Source: UBA1189 sp964570685
GTDB taxonomy: Bacteria > Bacteroidota > Bacteroidia > Bacteroidales > Bacteroidaceae
Length of the DNA stretch: 64,000 nt
Reading direction: 5' to 3'
Assembly: GCA_964570685.1 (NCBI GenBank)
Contig: CAZMZC010000001.1
Location: 62,001-126,000 of the forward strand
How positions within the stretch are numbered: position 1 is the stretch's first letter; each line of letters starts with the position of its first letter. A program made the translations under genes and the position numbers. This document shows positions 15,389 to 23,966 of this stretch, in pieces. The notes beneath the pieces were generated by a model. That model had not been told where the DNA came from and made no database searches. It saw only the letters and a program-made list of their open reading frames with translations.

Positions 15389-15808
15389 TTATTCAATCTT
15401 TCCGTGAAGACACAATATGTCGAGCATCTCTGCAGGGGTGACCACTATGGGTGTATGGGGAAAATGTTTGATGTTTCCCGTTATCAGGTAAGCATCTTCC
15501 TTTGACAAGGCCACCTCATAGAAAACGGCATCCTTAGGGTCGGGAAAAGCCTGTCGGGTTTTCACGCGCTCAGCACTGACGGCACCTTGCTTGATGCCTG
15601 TAACGACAGCAGCCACAAGCTCTTCAGGAAATCTGAACTTGGGGCGACGCAGTACCTCGTCATATTCACCAATAATCTCATCATTGACCAGTGGCACTAT
15701 CTTTCCTTGCCAAAACGCCTCCAGCACTTTGACCGTTGCCGATTGCGGATTTCTAGCGAGCAAGGCCGAGACGATGACATTGGTGTCGATTACAGCATAT
15801 ACTCTCAT
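15389..15808 (-). CDS. PIN-domain toxin (PIN_3 family)
   Basis: 139-residue putative ribonuclease toxin. Acidic metal-binding residues are in place: Asp in YAVIDTNVIVSALL near the start, Glu in NDEIIGEYDEVL and Asp in FPDPKDAVFYEVAL, followed by DAYLITGNIKHF. This matches the 'toxin component, PIN family' group of bacterial TA systems. Its start codon overlaps the antitoxin stop by 4 bases (ATGA type), so the two are translationally coupled. Motifs look intact. Confidence 0.87.
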   Translation of the reverse strand: MRVYAVIDTNVIVSALLARNPQSATVKVLEAFWQGKIVPLVNDEIIGEYDEVLRRPKFRFPEELVAAVVTGIKQGAVSAERVKTRQAFPDPKDAVFYEVALSKEDAYLITGNIKHFPHTPIVVTPAEMLDILCLHGKIE

Positions 15809-16092
15809 CGCTTGGTACGTGCTTTACTGATTTCGTCGTTGATTTCCTCTTCGCTCAGTTCGGGCAGCTGCTCTGCTTCCGCCATTCTACGTATAGCAGA
15901 GAATGCGGCATATCCACCAACATTCACTGGCATATCGCCTCTAATCTCAAACGGAATTTTACCGCGCTGTACCACAGCTTTGGCAAACACGTTCATTGCC
16001 GTATTGGCACTCATCCCGAACTGTGCACAGAGCGCATCGAATGTTGCTTTCAGTTGTGAGTCCATCCTCACAGTCATTGATACCTGTCCCAT
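15805..16092 (-). CDS. RelB/DinJ-family antitoxin
   Basis: 95-residue antitoxin. The N-terminal ribbon-helix-helix region (SMTVRMDSQLKATFDALCAQ followed by MSANTAMNVFAKAVV) is typical of RelB/DinJ, and the acidic C-terminal part (LPELSEEEINDEI) would wrap the toxin. ATG at 16092 is used; the longer start at 16134 would lie upstream of the -7 box. RelB/DinJ proteins usually neutralise RelE/YafQ toxins; here the partner is a PIN protein. A palindromic operator lies just upstream at 16148-16175, as expected for autoregulation. Confidence 0.85.
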   Translation of the reverse strand: MGQVSMTVRMDSQLKATFDALCAQFGMSANTAMNVFAKAVVQRGKIPFEIRGDMPVNVGGYAAFSAIRRMAEAEQLPELSEEEINDEISKARTKR

Positions 16093-16109
16093 AACTATAG
16101 ATTTTTCTG

Positions 16110-16175
16110 CAAATATAAACGTTTTATTCGACATATAGTGCTAAAATGATGTTAAATTACATCATCCTGATGTAA
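16110..16175 (-). promoter_or_regulatory. Promoter and operator of the RelB/PIN pair
   Basis: TATATTTG (minus strand, 16110-16117) fully matches the -7 box. Upstream lies the palindrome GATGTTAAATTACATC (16148-16163) plus another GATGTAA (16169-16175), a likely ribbon-helix-helix operator. Confidence 0.6.
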
Positions 16176-16199
16176 AAACGCTTATACCTTCATCGGTGT

Positions 16200-16754
16200 T
16201 CAACCTGCCTCCAAGTAAGATTGAAATATCACCGCCACCGCCCTCATCCGTTCGTAGGCCCAGCGCTTGGTGCCGTAGGCGGTATCGTAGCGCCAGTCAC
16301 GGAAGGGGCGGGCATAGAGCGTCTGCGATATGTGGCGTATGGTCTCCACATCGGGCATAATGCGAAATCCGCCCGGTGGAGCCACCGAACGGATATAACC
16401 GACAAAGCCTGCATAGCCCAGCGAGGCATCGTACCACCCGCCATCGACCATCACCCTATACACCGCCTGCCAGTGTACCTTACGTTAACGCCCGTCGGGC
16501 GTGCGGTGGTGCATAAGCCTTTCCAACGCTAACGTTAACGTTGACGTTAACTGGGCTTCACGGTGTTTACCCACCGAACCGTAGGTCGACACTACAGTCA
16601 ATGGTTGGTTAACGTCATCGTACAACCTCTGGGTTTCGTTTTCGTTATCGTCAGCGTTGATTTTCCCCATCGGGGAAATCCTTCTTTCAATTTTTTCCAT
16701 TCTCCTCTCCAGCGCCTCTATGCGCTCAATCAAGTCTTTCATCAGATGTTCCAT
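16200..16754 (-). pseudogene. Hypothetical protein split by an in-frame stop
   Basis: One reading frame carries two ORFs separated only by a TAA at 16485-16487. The first (start 16754) begins with a coiled coil (MEHLMKDLIERIEALERRME) and ends HHRTPDGR; the next codons continue RKVHWQAVYRVMVDGGWYDA to a stop at 16200. The second part has no good start of its own, so a single protein of about 184 residues broken by a nonsense codon is the simplest reading. The stop falls in a region of TTAACG/ACGTTA repeats (about 16485-16552). Function not recognised. Confidence 0.5.
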
Positions 16755-16816
16755 GAAAGTATATATATGGTGTTTATTAAATGGATTCTTTGTTATGTGT
16801 ATTATTCACGGATCAT

Positions 16817-19477
16817 CTATTTCTTCTTCGTCGCAAACCGATACCTCACGCTCAGCATGGCGTAGCGACCGAGGACTTTGTTATAAGTATGGGTGAGCGA
16901 GGTGGCGTCATACACACGGCTGAAGCCGTTGTTCTCGTTCAACAAATCATGGGTCGACAGTTCCACAAAGAGGTTCTTGCCCTTCAAGAAGGGACGTTCG
17001 ATGGAGAAGTCCATCATCAGCCAATCCATGCGGCTATCGGTAGAGAGGTAGGTGGTGTAGTTGTGATAGTTGACGGCAGCGTCGAGACTGAGCGACCAGG
17101 GCAACCGCCATGTGAGGCGGCCTTGGATGTGATGTTGCCACTGCTCCTTGTTGTTGACGGAGAGATAGGTGCCTCGGTTGTCCTCCAAGGTGAGTTCGTA
17201 GGCCACGGAGGCATCCATATTGTCGAACTTCACGCGAGGCTTCACCATAGCCGAGTAGGCACAGAGGGTGTTGCTGTTGAGCAGGGGTGTCTCCTCCTCA
17301 GACTCTATCACAGCATAGCTGTTGGTGTGAAGCATATTCACATTGGCCGAGGTCTCTACCCAGAAACGCAGCAAAGCATCGAGCGGAGTGGCAAAGTTGG
17401 CTCCCAAGCGACCGTTCCAGTTGCCCGACACGTTGATGGCCTTCGAGGTGACTACGCCTGTAGTGCGGTTGTAGGTCAGAAGGTTGGAGAAGGCATTCTC
17501 TGTGTAGATAAAGGAGAAGTCGGTTCCAAACTGTCGGGTAATCTTATTTCCATCGTCACGTACCTTGGCAAAATTCTTGGAGTACCACCCCTGCAATCTA
17601 TATTCCGTACTCTTCTTCAATGCATCATTTCCATATCTGATATATTGGCGGTCGGCCATATCGGGATAAGTTACGAGTGATTGGATATCGGGAAGCGTAG
17701 GGGTGATACCACCTCTTAATCTTAATGTACCTATTCTATCAGAGCGAAGTCGAATCTGTGTAAGAAGACTTGTATAAATGTTCTTCTGTTTCGGAGTAAG
17801 AGTCGGTAGCGTCCCTTTCGCATAGATTAATTGCTCATTACAGAAATGAATCGTAGGGTCAAGTTCCATATAAAAAACGCCCTTGCTCAAACTTAGTGAA
17901 GGGCATAGCATATGTTCACGGTTCTCAGTTTCCCAATAGCGCGTAGTCTCGTCCTCTCGTGCGACTGAACGCCACAGTTCATCGGTTGGCAAAGTTCCGA
18001 ATAGCTCATACGATGTAGCAGGATCGGAATAAAGACTACCCAACGAATTGAGCAGATAGCCGCGGTCATCACGCTGGGCATGCCGCTCACCATAGGTATA
18101 TGCCACAGACAAGCAGAAGCGTTTGAAGCCCTCAATGTTAAAATACTTCATCACACGCGCCATCACCTCTTGCGACAGACTGTTACCTACCGTCTCTTTA
18201 TAGCGGTTCACAAGAGTGGAATTGCTATGCTCATCGTTGAAATACTTGTAGTAGGTGTGGTTGTGCTCGGTGTCGCTGTCGTAGCCGATGAGCATATCAT
18301 GGATAAGGGCAAAGTATAGCTTCTGGTCGGCTATCGAGTGATACATCCTCAGATTATGGCTATACCACGCGGCTTCACCCTGGCTCAGCACCGACTTGCG
18401 TTGCAAGTCGATGACATCGGGCCGGTGGGGCGAGGCTGTAGAGAGGTGTTGCAGCGTGTCGGCCAAGTGGTCCCCGTACTGTGGCTCCGCGTTCCAGTTG
18501 GCAGCAAGCGACGACTGCTCCTCTGTCCGTTGCTTTACCTCAAAGTTGCCGAGGTAGTTCACCGTAGTGGCATCTGTAATCTTCCAGTCTGCCTTTATCA
18601 GGCCGGCCAGACGGTCGGCATTGTTGCCCTGCAGTGCATTGGAGGCCGAGTAGAGGCTGCCGTCCGATAGGTACAGTTCTCGCTCTGTCTGCGTGGCATT
18701 GTCATACAGTTCCTTATTGTAATCCACGTTGCTCTCTATCTTGAAGTATCCTGCCTCGTCCTGCTTGTGCTTAGTCTTCCAGAAGAAGGTGGCTCCGGGT
18801 GTGTAGTAGCGGTTGTCGCCTTTCTTCTCTTGCCCGGCACGCTGCTTGCCGTCACCGCCATACCATAGCTGCTCGTTGATGTTGTTGGCATTGCCGAAGA
18901 GCGATACGCGATACTGGTCGGTGAAGGTATTGGCGTATCCGCGGCCAAGGAATCGCTCATCGGTGCCGCCACCGGCTGCAACCTCGCCCGTCCATGTGCC
19001 CATATACTTGCGGCGTACGCTCACGTCGGCCACCAGTTCGCGGAATCCATCATCGATGCCGTGCATTATGCTGAAGTCACTCTGGCGTTCATAGACCTTT
19101 ACGTCCTTCATGATATATGAGGGCAGTGCCTGTAGGGCCAGCATGGGGTCTTTGCGCGAGAAGTCCACACCATTGATGAGGATGCTTTTCACTTCCTGTC
19201 CATTATGATATAGAGTTCCATCACGAAAGCTCATGCCGGGCAACCGCTCGAAAGCATCGCGCAGCAGAGCGCCCTCCTTCACGGTGAGGGCATCGAGGTC
19301 ATAGATGGTGGTGTCGTTCTTCGTCACAAGCAGCAGCCGCGTGGCATGTACCGTGACATCGTCGAGGTTGTAGGTGGTGATGGTGTCGGTAGTGATAGCC
19401 GTCTGTGCATGCAGGGGTCTAACAGAGAAGGTCAGCATGCCTGTTAGTAGCAGAAGGAGAAGTTTGTGTCTGTTCAT
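16817..19477 (-). CDS. Outer-membrane beta-barrel protein with TonB-plug-like N-terminus
   Basis: 886 residues: signal peptide (MNRHKLLLLLLTGMLTFSVR to HAQ), then a plug-like domain (LRDAFERLPGMSFRDGTLYH, NGVDFSRKDPMLALQALPS) and a long C-terminal beta-barrel of about 700 residues ending in RYAMLSVRYRF. The N-terminal carboxypeptidase-regulatory domain seen in many Bacteroidota barrels is missing, and no TonB box is obvious. It probably transports or binds a nutrient or peptide at the cell surface; the substrate is unknown. It has its own promoter (19517-19547) and lies downstream of a TPR signalling lipoprotein gene. It appears related to the broken barrel gene at 7902-8852. Confidence 0.82.
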   Translation of the reverse strand: MNRHKLLLLLLTGMLTFSVRPLHAQTAITTDTITTYNLDDVTVHATRLLLVTKNDTTIYDLDALTVKEGALLRDAFERLPGMSFRDGTLYHNGQEVKSILINGVDFSRKDPMLALQALPSYIMKDVKVYERQSDFSIMHGIDDGFRELVADVSVRRKYMGTWTGEVAAGGGTDERFLGRGYANTFTDQYRVSLFGNANNINEQLWYGGDGKQRAGQEKKGDNRYYTPGATFFWKTKHKQDEAGYFKIESNVDYNKELYDNATQTERELYLSDGSLYSASNALQGNNADRLAGLIKADWKITDATTVNYLGNFEVKQRTEEQSSLAANWNAEPQYGDHLADTLQHLSTASPHRPDVIDLQRKSVLSQGEAAWYSHNLRMYHSIADQKLYFALIHDMLIGYDSDTEHNHTYYKYFNDEHSNSTLVNRYKETVGNSLSQEVMARVMKYFNIEGFKRFCLSVAYTYGERHAQRDDRGYLLNSLGSLYSDPATSYELFGTLPTDELWRSVAREDETTRYWETENREHMLCPSLSLSKGVFYMELDPTIHFCNEQLIYAKGTLPTLTPKQKNIYTSLLTQIRLRSDRIGTLRLRGGITPTLPDIQSLVTYPDMADRQYIRYGNDALKKSTEYRLQGWYSKNFAKVRDDGNKITRQFGTDFSFIYTENAFSNLLTYNRTTGVVTSKAINVSGNWNGRLGANFATPLDALLRFWVETSANVNMLHTNSYAVIESEEETPLLNSNTLCAYSAMVKPRVKFDNMDASVAYELTLEDNRGTYLSVNNKEQWQHHIQGRLTWRLPWSLSLDAAVNYHNYTTYLSTDSRMDWLMMDFSIERPFLKGKNLFVELSTHDLLNENNGFSRVYDATSLTHTYNKVLGRYAMLSVRYRFATKKK

Positions 19478-19516
19478 ATGGTTGTGTATTTGGTTTCATG
19501 CAGATAAAAATTCATG

Positions 19517-19547
19517 CAAAATTACGCAAGATAAAGTTTTCAGACAA
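19517..19547 (-). promoter_or_regulatory. Promoter of the 886-residue barrel gene
   Basis: Minus strand TTG (19545-19547), 20 bases, TAATTTTG (19517-19524), 39 bases before the ATG. Confidence 0.7.
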
Positions 19548-19677
19548 TACAAAAAGTTTGACAGAATGAAATACTATCATAACTGTAAACCATCTGTTTG
19601 CAATATAGAAAAATATCCCTTATGCTAAAAAGTTTGACATTCCCTTCAAAAACGAATGGCTGTAATGGGAAATAACA

Positions 19678-19718
19678 AGCGCCATCTACAAACCGATAAA
19701 AGATTCATAGATGGCGCT
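19678..19718. terminator. Hairpin between the TPR gene and the barrel gene
   Basis: AGCGCCATCTA / TAGATGGCGCT, perfect 11-bp stem with a 19-base loop, just beyond the TPR gene stop. No strong T run. Confidence 0.5.
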
Positions 19719-19744
19719 CTATACGATGCCGGTTTGATGCTTTG

Positions 19745-21385
19745 CTAAAGACTCTTCATCAGTTTACGGATATAGATACCGAGATTCGTTTCATGCTCAT
19801 CGATGCCCAGCTTCTTGCGGATGTCACTACTGATGTGATAATGTCTTTTCAGTTGGATATACTCCCCTATCTCTTTTCCGCGCAGACCGATGGCATACAG
19901 ACAGAGATAGTCCAACTCAGACTCAGTAAGTCCGCGCTCTTCCAGATACCTTATAAACTGGGGATGGCTGCCAGCAAAAGCCATACGCGTAGAGGTCATG
20001 AACTTCTCTTTGTTGGCCAGCAGACTCTCCATCTCTTGGCGTACCTTGCGTCCCATTTCAAGATTGTCGGTGATATTAGCCATGAAGAAGCGGTTGAGCA
20101 GGGCTACTCTCTCTTGCAGAGCCACCTTTGCAGCCTGATCTAATCCTTTGTTTTGCTCCAACAAATCGGTGAGGGTGTCGCGCTCCTGCTCTATTTGTGC
20201 ATACAGTTCCATATATCCGTTTAGTTCCTCCTGTTTGCGACGGAAGCAGTTGCGCACATAGATGCCCAATGCTACAGCCACCATCAAAACGATTACCGCT
20301 GCGCCTCTCATCAGATGGCGCTGCTGCTGATTACGCAATTCCTCTACCTTCAGGCGAGTCTCATAATGGTCGCGTTGGGAGGCTATCAGAGGTTGTTGCA
20401 GAGTAATACGTACAGTAGAATCTTGCAACTCGAACAATCGTTCATGATTATTTAGAGCTACATCAGTGCGTCCCAGTGCCTTGTTAACCTGATAGCTTTT
20501 ATGCAGAAGTTTAGCCGTATCCTCAGCTGTAACACTTATATTCCAAGCATAAGCTAATGTGTTATATGCCGCTGTTTCATCTCGCCTCAACGCATAATAA
20601 TGGGCTATAATGCTATATGTGGCAGCGTTTTGTGGAAGTACATTGATAGGATATCGTATAAGAAGTGAGTCCAAGGCTCCGATATTTTCTGTGGCATCAT
20701 ATAAGCGGAGCAAGGGAGCGAGTGTGCCACTTACAATATAGGGGTCATTATGCGATTCGCCCCATACCAGAACCTCTTTTAGTAAAGGTTCTGCCTGCGT
20801 AGCACTTTTCATATTAAGATAAATCAAGCCTATATTTCGCTTGGCAATATATTGCAAACGTTCCTTATCTGCCTTTTCATAATGAAATAGTGCTTTCTCT
20901 ATATACTCCAAAGCTCGAGGATAATCGTGGTCATTACCATAGAGTACACCCATCTGTGCATACAATAGTCCCACCGAATATGGTGCATCCACCTCATCCA
21001 CAAACTCCTCGGCACGCGTGTAGGCCGTCATCGCTTCATGATTCAGCCCAGCATTGGCATATACGCGACCATGATAGTAGAATGCCTGCAAGCGACGGAG
21101 CGGCAAGCCTTTGCGATCATAGTAGCGCGTAGCCTCACTGATGAGCGAGTCGTCAGCCACATCAATAAAGTTCTTGTCCTGTGCCTGCACAGTAAGCAGC
21201 GCATACAGCGCACGCGCCTCGCCCCACCGCGGCATGTCGGCAGCGGTGAGCACCGCCAGCACCGAGTCGGGCACCACCTCCATCCGCGCCTCCAGATGCT
21301 CCAACTCACGCATGGAAAGGCGACCGCCACACCCCATGCAGAGGGTGGCGAGAAGCAAGCTATATATCACGGTGCGGAGCTTCAT
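19745..21385 (-). CDS. TPR lipoprotein with membrane span and LuxR-like C-terminus
   Basis: 546-residue signalling-type protein. A lipoprotein signal (LLLATLCMGCGG) precedes TPR-like repeats over about residues 60-330 (for example YYHGRVYANAGLNHEAMTAY and YPRALEYIEKALFHY). A membrane helix near 365-385 (AAVIVLMVAVALGIYV) and a coiled coil follow, then a C-terminal helix-turn-helix-like region (GLTESELDYLCLYAIGLRGK to SSDIRKKLG). This layout is common in Bacteroidota and is thought to link surface events to gene regulation. It is downstream of the GH43-like gene (53 bases) and upstream of the barrel gene. Confidence 0.78.
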   Translation of the reverse strand: MKLRTVIYSLLLATLCMGCGGRLSMRELEHLEARMEVVPDSVLAVLTAADMPRWGEARALYALLTVQAQDKNFIDVADDSLISEATRYYDRKGLPLRRLQAFYYHGRVYANAGLNHEAMTAYTRAEEFVDEVDAPYSVGLLYAQMGVLYGNDHDYPRALEYIEKALFHYEKADKERLQYIAKRNIGLIYLNMKSATQAEPLLKEVLVWGESHNDPYIVSGTLAPLLRLYDATENIGALDSLLIRYPINVLPQNAATYSIIAHYYALRRDETAAYNTLAYAWNISVTAEDTAKLLHKSYQVNKALGRTDVALNNHERLFELQDSTVRITLQQPLIASQRDHYETRLKVEELRNQQQRHLMRGAAVIVLMVAVALGIYVRNCFRRKQEELNGYMELYAQIEQERDTLTDLLEQNKGLDQAAKVALQERVALLNRFFMANITDNLEMGRKVRQEMESLLANKEKFMTSTRMAFAGSHPQFIRYLEERGLTESELDYLCLYAIGLRGKEIGEYIQLKRHYHISSDIRKKLGIDEHETNLGIYIRKLMKSL

Positions 21386-21438
21386 AGACGTGTGTTCTTA
21401 GTCCTTGCTTTGCGAAAGCAACCACCCCAGCAGAGCAA

Positions 21439-22506
21439 TCACTTGCTCTGCTGCATACGGTGCTTCGTCTCCTTGGCCGACCACCGCTGCAGGCGCTTGT
21501 ACTCCTTCTTGGTGAGGCGCATGAACGAACCGTGCTGTGGACCTGTGACGCCCTCGATGTTGACGGGGTCGGAGAAGTTGCGCAGGTACTTGTCGGCCTT
21601 GCAGATGCGGTAGTTCTTAGGCTTCGACGAGTACTCGATGTAGGCAACACGCCAAGTGTCGTCGCCCATGAGCTGGAAGGCGGAGGAGCCTTCGCACTTC
21701 TTGCGGCCCTCAAAGTCTACGTAGTCATCCTCGACAGGCTCGCCCCAAGGACCATGCAGCGTGGGAGCCGTAGCGGTATAGATACCGGGCTTTCCGCCCT
21801 CTTTCTTGATGAGCATATGGTAGAGGCCGTCGCTCACGAGGTAGTTGATATCGGCATCGATGGTAGCATAGCCCCAGTCGAAGAGGAGCTGCGGCTTGGT
21901 GAGGCGGGTGAATGACTTGTCGGCATAGGAGTAATACATGCGGTCGTAGGACTCCTCCTCGCGGTTGAGCATGGAGTAGTAGATCATGTAACCGCCCACT
22001 TCGCCATCGGGCCATAGGTAGTTGGGGTTCCAGAATATCTGCGGGGCCCATACACGGTCGATGGTGCTGAAGTCCTTGTATACGTCGGGGGCTTCGGGAT
22101 TGCAGAAGATTGCCGGGCCTTGACGGAAGTCGAAGGTGACTGACTCCCAATGGATGAGGTCGCTACTGCGCAGGAGGTCGATGCCGTAGTTGTCCCACAC
22201 CTTTGACTTGCGCACGCACATGTCGGTGGTCACCATCACATAGCCCTTGCCGTTGTGGGCACGGGCGATGAAGGCGTCACGGGTGCCGCCCTCGATGCGG
22301 GCATGCTCCTCAGGGTCGAAGATGGGGTCGCCGCCGATGACATCTTCGTAGTGATAGCCATCGCGGCTCAGGGCATAGGCGGTATACTCGCCACGGTCGC
22401 TCATGTGGCAATAAAGGTATCCATAATCGCCCTTCTGCAGGTTCTGTGCCTGTGTGCCGGCACAAAGGGCGAGGAGCAGGGCTCCCAGTAATGTGCGTTT
22501 TCTCAT
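21439..22506 (-). CDS. Family-43-type glycoside hydrolase (secreted)
   Basis: 355 residues with a signal peptide (MRKRTLLGALLLALCAGTQA). The body looks like a five-bladed beta-propeller of the GH43/GH62/GH117 group: repeated 'Y-Y-S' blade motifs (GYMIYYSMLNR, RMYYSYADKS), an acidic DADINYLVSDG blade (candidate catalytic or pKa-modulating Asp) and a late AYIEYSSKPKNYR blade. The likely substrate is a plant or host glycan with arabinose, xylose or galactose; it cannot be set from sequence. It starts 16 bases after the alkaline phosphatase stop and so is probably co-transcribed with it. Confidence 0.7.
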   Translation of the reverse strand: MRKRTLLGALLLALCAGTQAQNLQKGDYGYLYCHMSDRGEYTAYALSRDGYHYEDVIGGDPIFDPEEHARIEGGTRDAFIARAHNGKGYVMVTTDMCVRKSKVWDNYGIDLLRSSDLIHWESVTFDFRQGPAIFCNPEAPDVYKDFSTIDRVWAPQIFWNPNYLWPDGEVGGYMIYYSMLNREEESYDRMYYSYADKSFTRLTKPQLLFDWGYATIDADINYLVSDGLYHMLIKKEGGKPGIYTATAPTLHGPWGEPVEDDYVDFEGRKKCEGSSAFQLMGDDTWRVAYIEYSSKPKNYRICKADKYLRNFSDPVNIEGVTGPQHGSFMRLTKKEYKRLQRWSAKETKHRMQQSK

Positions 22507-22522
22507 AGAATTGCGGTTGGCG

Positions 22523-23935
22523 TTATTTCTTCACTTTATTATACTCGGCGATGGTGGCAATTTTCACGGGAATCTCGGTATTGTCCATCTGTCCGCAGAA
22601 CTGCTCGGCTCCGTTACCAATGGCAAATACGGGAGCGTAAGCCGCGGTGTGGCTGCCTACGGGCCAAGATACCATAGCGATGCGGTCGAGGATGCTCACT
22701 GCGAGAGCCGATAGGGGTTCGTCCATATAGTAGAGGCTCTTGGCCATACGCACCTTATTGTTGTTGGCAATAGAGCTTTGATACTCATTATACAGTGCCT
22801 GCTCGTCGTAGTCCTTGAGCTCGATGGTGTCCCAGAATCCGAAGTAGGTCTTCAAGGCTTCGCGCACCTGCTCCCAGGTCACCTTATCCTTGTTATCGTG
22901 ACGCAGACGGTTGATGACACGTGAGAAACCTACGTGGCTCACCTTCTGCGCATGCAGAGCGGCAAAGTTGAGGGCATAGCTGCCATTGCCGAGGGTAAGG
23001 CCTCCGGTCTCGTGGTCGGCGGTGATGACGATGAGCGTCTCTTTGGGGTGCTTCTTGTAGAACTCGTAGGCTACACGGATGGCATTGTCAAAGTCGATGA
23101 CCTCCTGGAATGTCGTGGCAGCATCGTTGGCATGGCTGGCATAGTCTATCTTGCCACCCTCGACCATAAAGAAGAAGCCCTTGCGATTGTCGAGCACCTC
23201 AATACCTGCGGCAGTAATCTGCGCCAGGGTGAGGTCGGTAGACTTGGCATCAATGGCGTAAGGCAGCGTCTTCTCGACTGCACCCTTCTCTTGGATGAGT
23301 ATCACCTTGTCGCCACGATGATTCTTCTGGAATTTCTCGTAGCCACGTATGAGGCGATAGTCGGCCTGCTCGGCCAACTTGTACAGCTCGGGAGCCCGCT
23401 TATCGTCGTTATTGACATTCTCCTCGAAGTCGCCTCCACCGAAGAAGTTGAAACCCGACTGAGTGAGCTCAACGCCTATCTCGTAGTAGTCGTTGCGGTT
23501 CTTCTGATGGGCATAGAAAGATGCGGGTGTGGCATGGTTCAAGGTCACGCTGGTGGCTATACCTACGCGCTTACCTTGCTCCTTCGCCATCTCGGCAATG
23601 CTCTTTACCTTGGTTACCTGATTGGCTCCGAGGCCGAGCGAACCGTTCACCGTCTTCTCGCCACAGGCAAGAGCTGTTCCGCCCGCTGCCGAGTCGGTAA
23701 CGTCGCTGCTTGCCGAGTAGGTGGTGGCAAGACCCGTGTAGGGGAAGGCGGTGAAGCCAAGGGGCACAATGCAAGGCTTGCCCTTTTGCTGACTGAGGAA
23801 ATACTGCGTGCCCAGCACGTGATTGAGACTCATACCGTCACCAATGAAATAAAACACATACTTGGGGGCTTTGGCGAAACCGATGCAGACACATAGGCTG
23901 AGCGCCACAAACAACAATGCTCTTTGAGTTTTCAT
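22523..23935 (-). CDS. Alkaline phosphatase (PhoA superfamily)
   Basis: 470-residue periplasmic or exported phosphomonoesterase that releases inorganic phosphate. A signal peptide is present (to about residue 22). Metal and catalytic motifs: FIGDGMS (Asp33), DSAAGGTA with nucleophile Ser82, VEGGKIDYASHAND, ITADHETGG and HTAAYAPVFAIG. All standard ligands of the two-zinc/one-magnesium site appear to be there. It starts 31 bases after argC and is followed 16 bases later by the GH43-like gene. No phosphate-responsive site was recognised. Confidence 0.92.
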   Translation of the reverse strand: MKTQRALLFVALSLCVCIGFAKAPKYVFYFIGDGMSLNHVLGTQYFLSQQKGKPCIVPLGFTAFPYTGLATTYSASSDVTDSAAGGTALACGEKTVNGSLGLGANQVTKVKSIAEMAKEQGKRVGIATSVTLNHATPASFYAHQKNRNDYYEIGVELTQSGFNFFGGGDFEENVNNDDKRAPELYKLAEQADYRLIRGYEKFQKNHRGDKVILIQEKGAVEKTLPYAIDAKSTDLTLAQITAAGIEVLDNRKGFFFMVEGGKIDYASHANDAATTFQEVIDFDNAIRVAYEFYKKHPKETLIVITADHETGGLTLGNGSYALNFAALHAQKVSHVGFSRVINRLRHDNKDKVTWEQVREALKTYFGFWDTIELKDYDEQALYNEYQSSIANNNKVRMAKSLYYMDEPLSALAVSILDRIAMVSWPVGSHTAAYAPVFAIGNGAEQFCGQMDNTEIPVKIATIAEYNKVKK

Positions 23936-23966
23936 AACTTATTAGAATAATGGGTTGTACTGTTTT

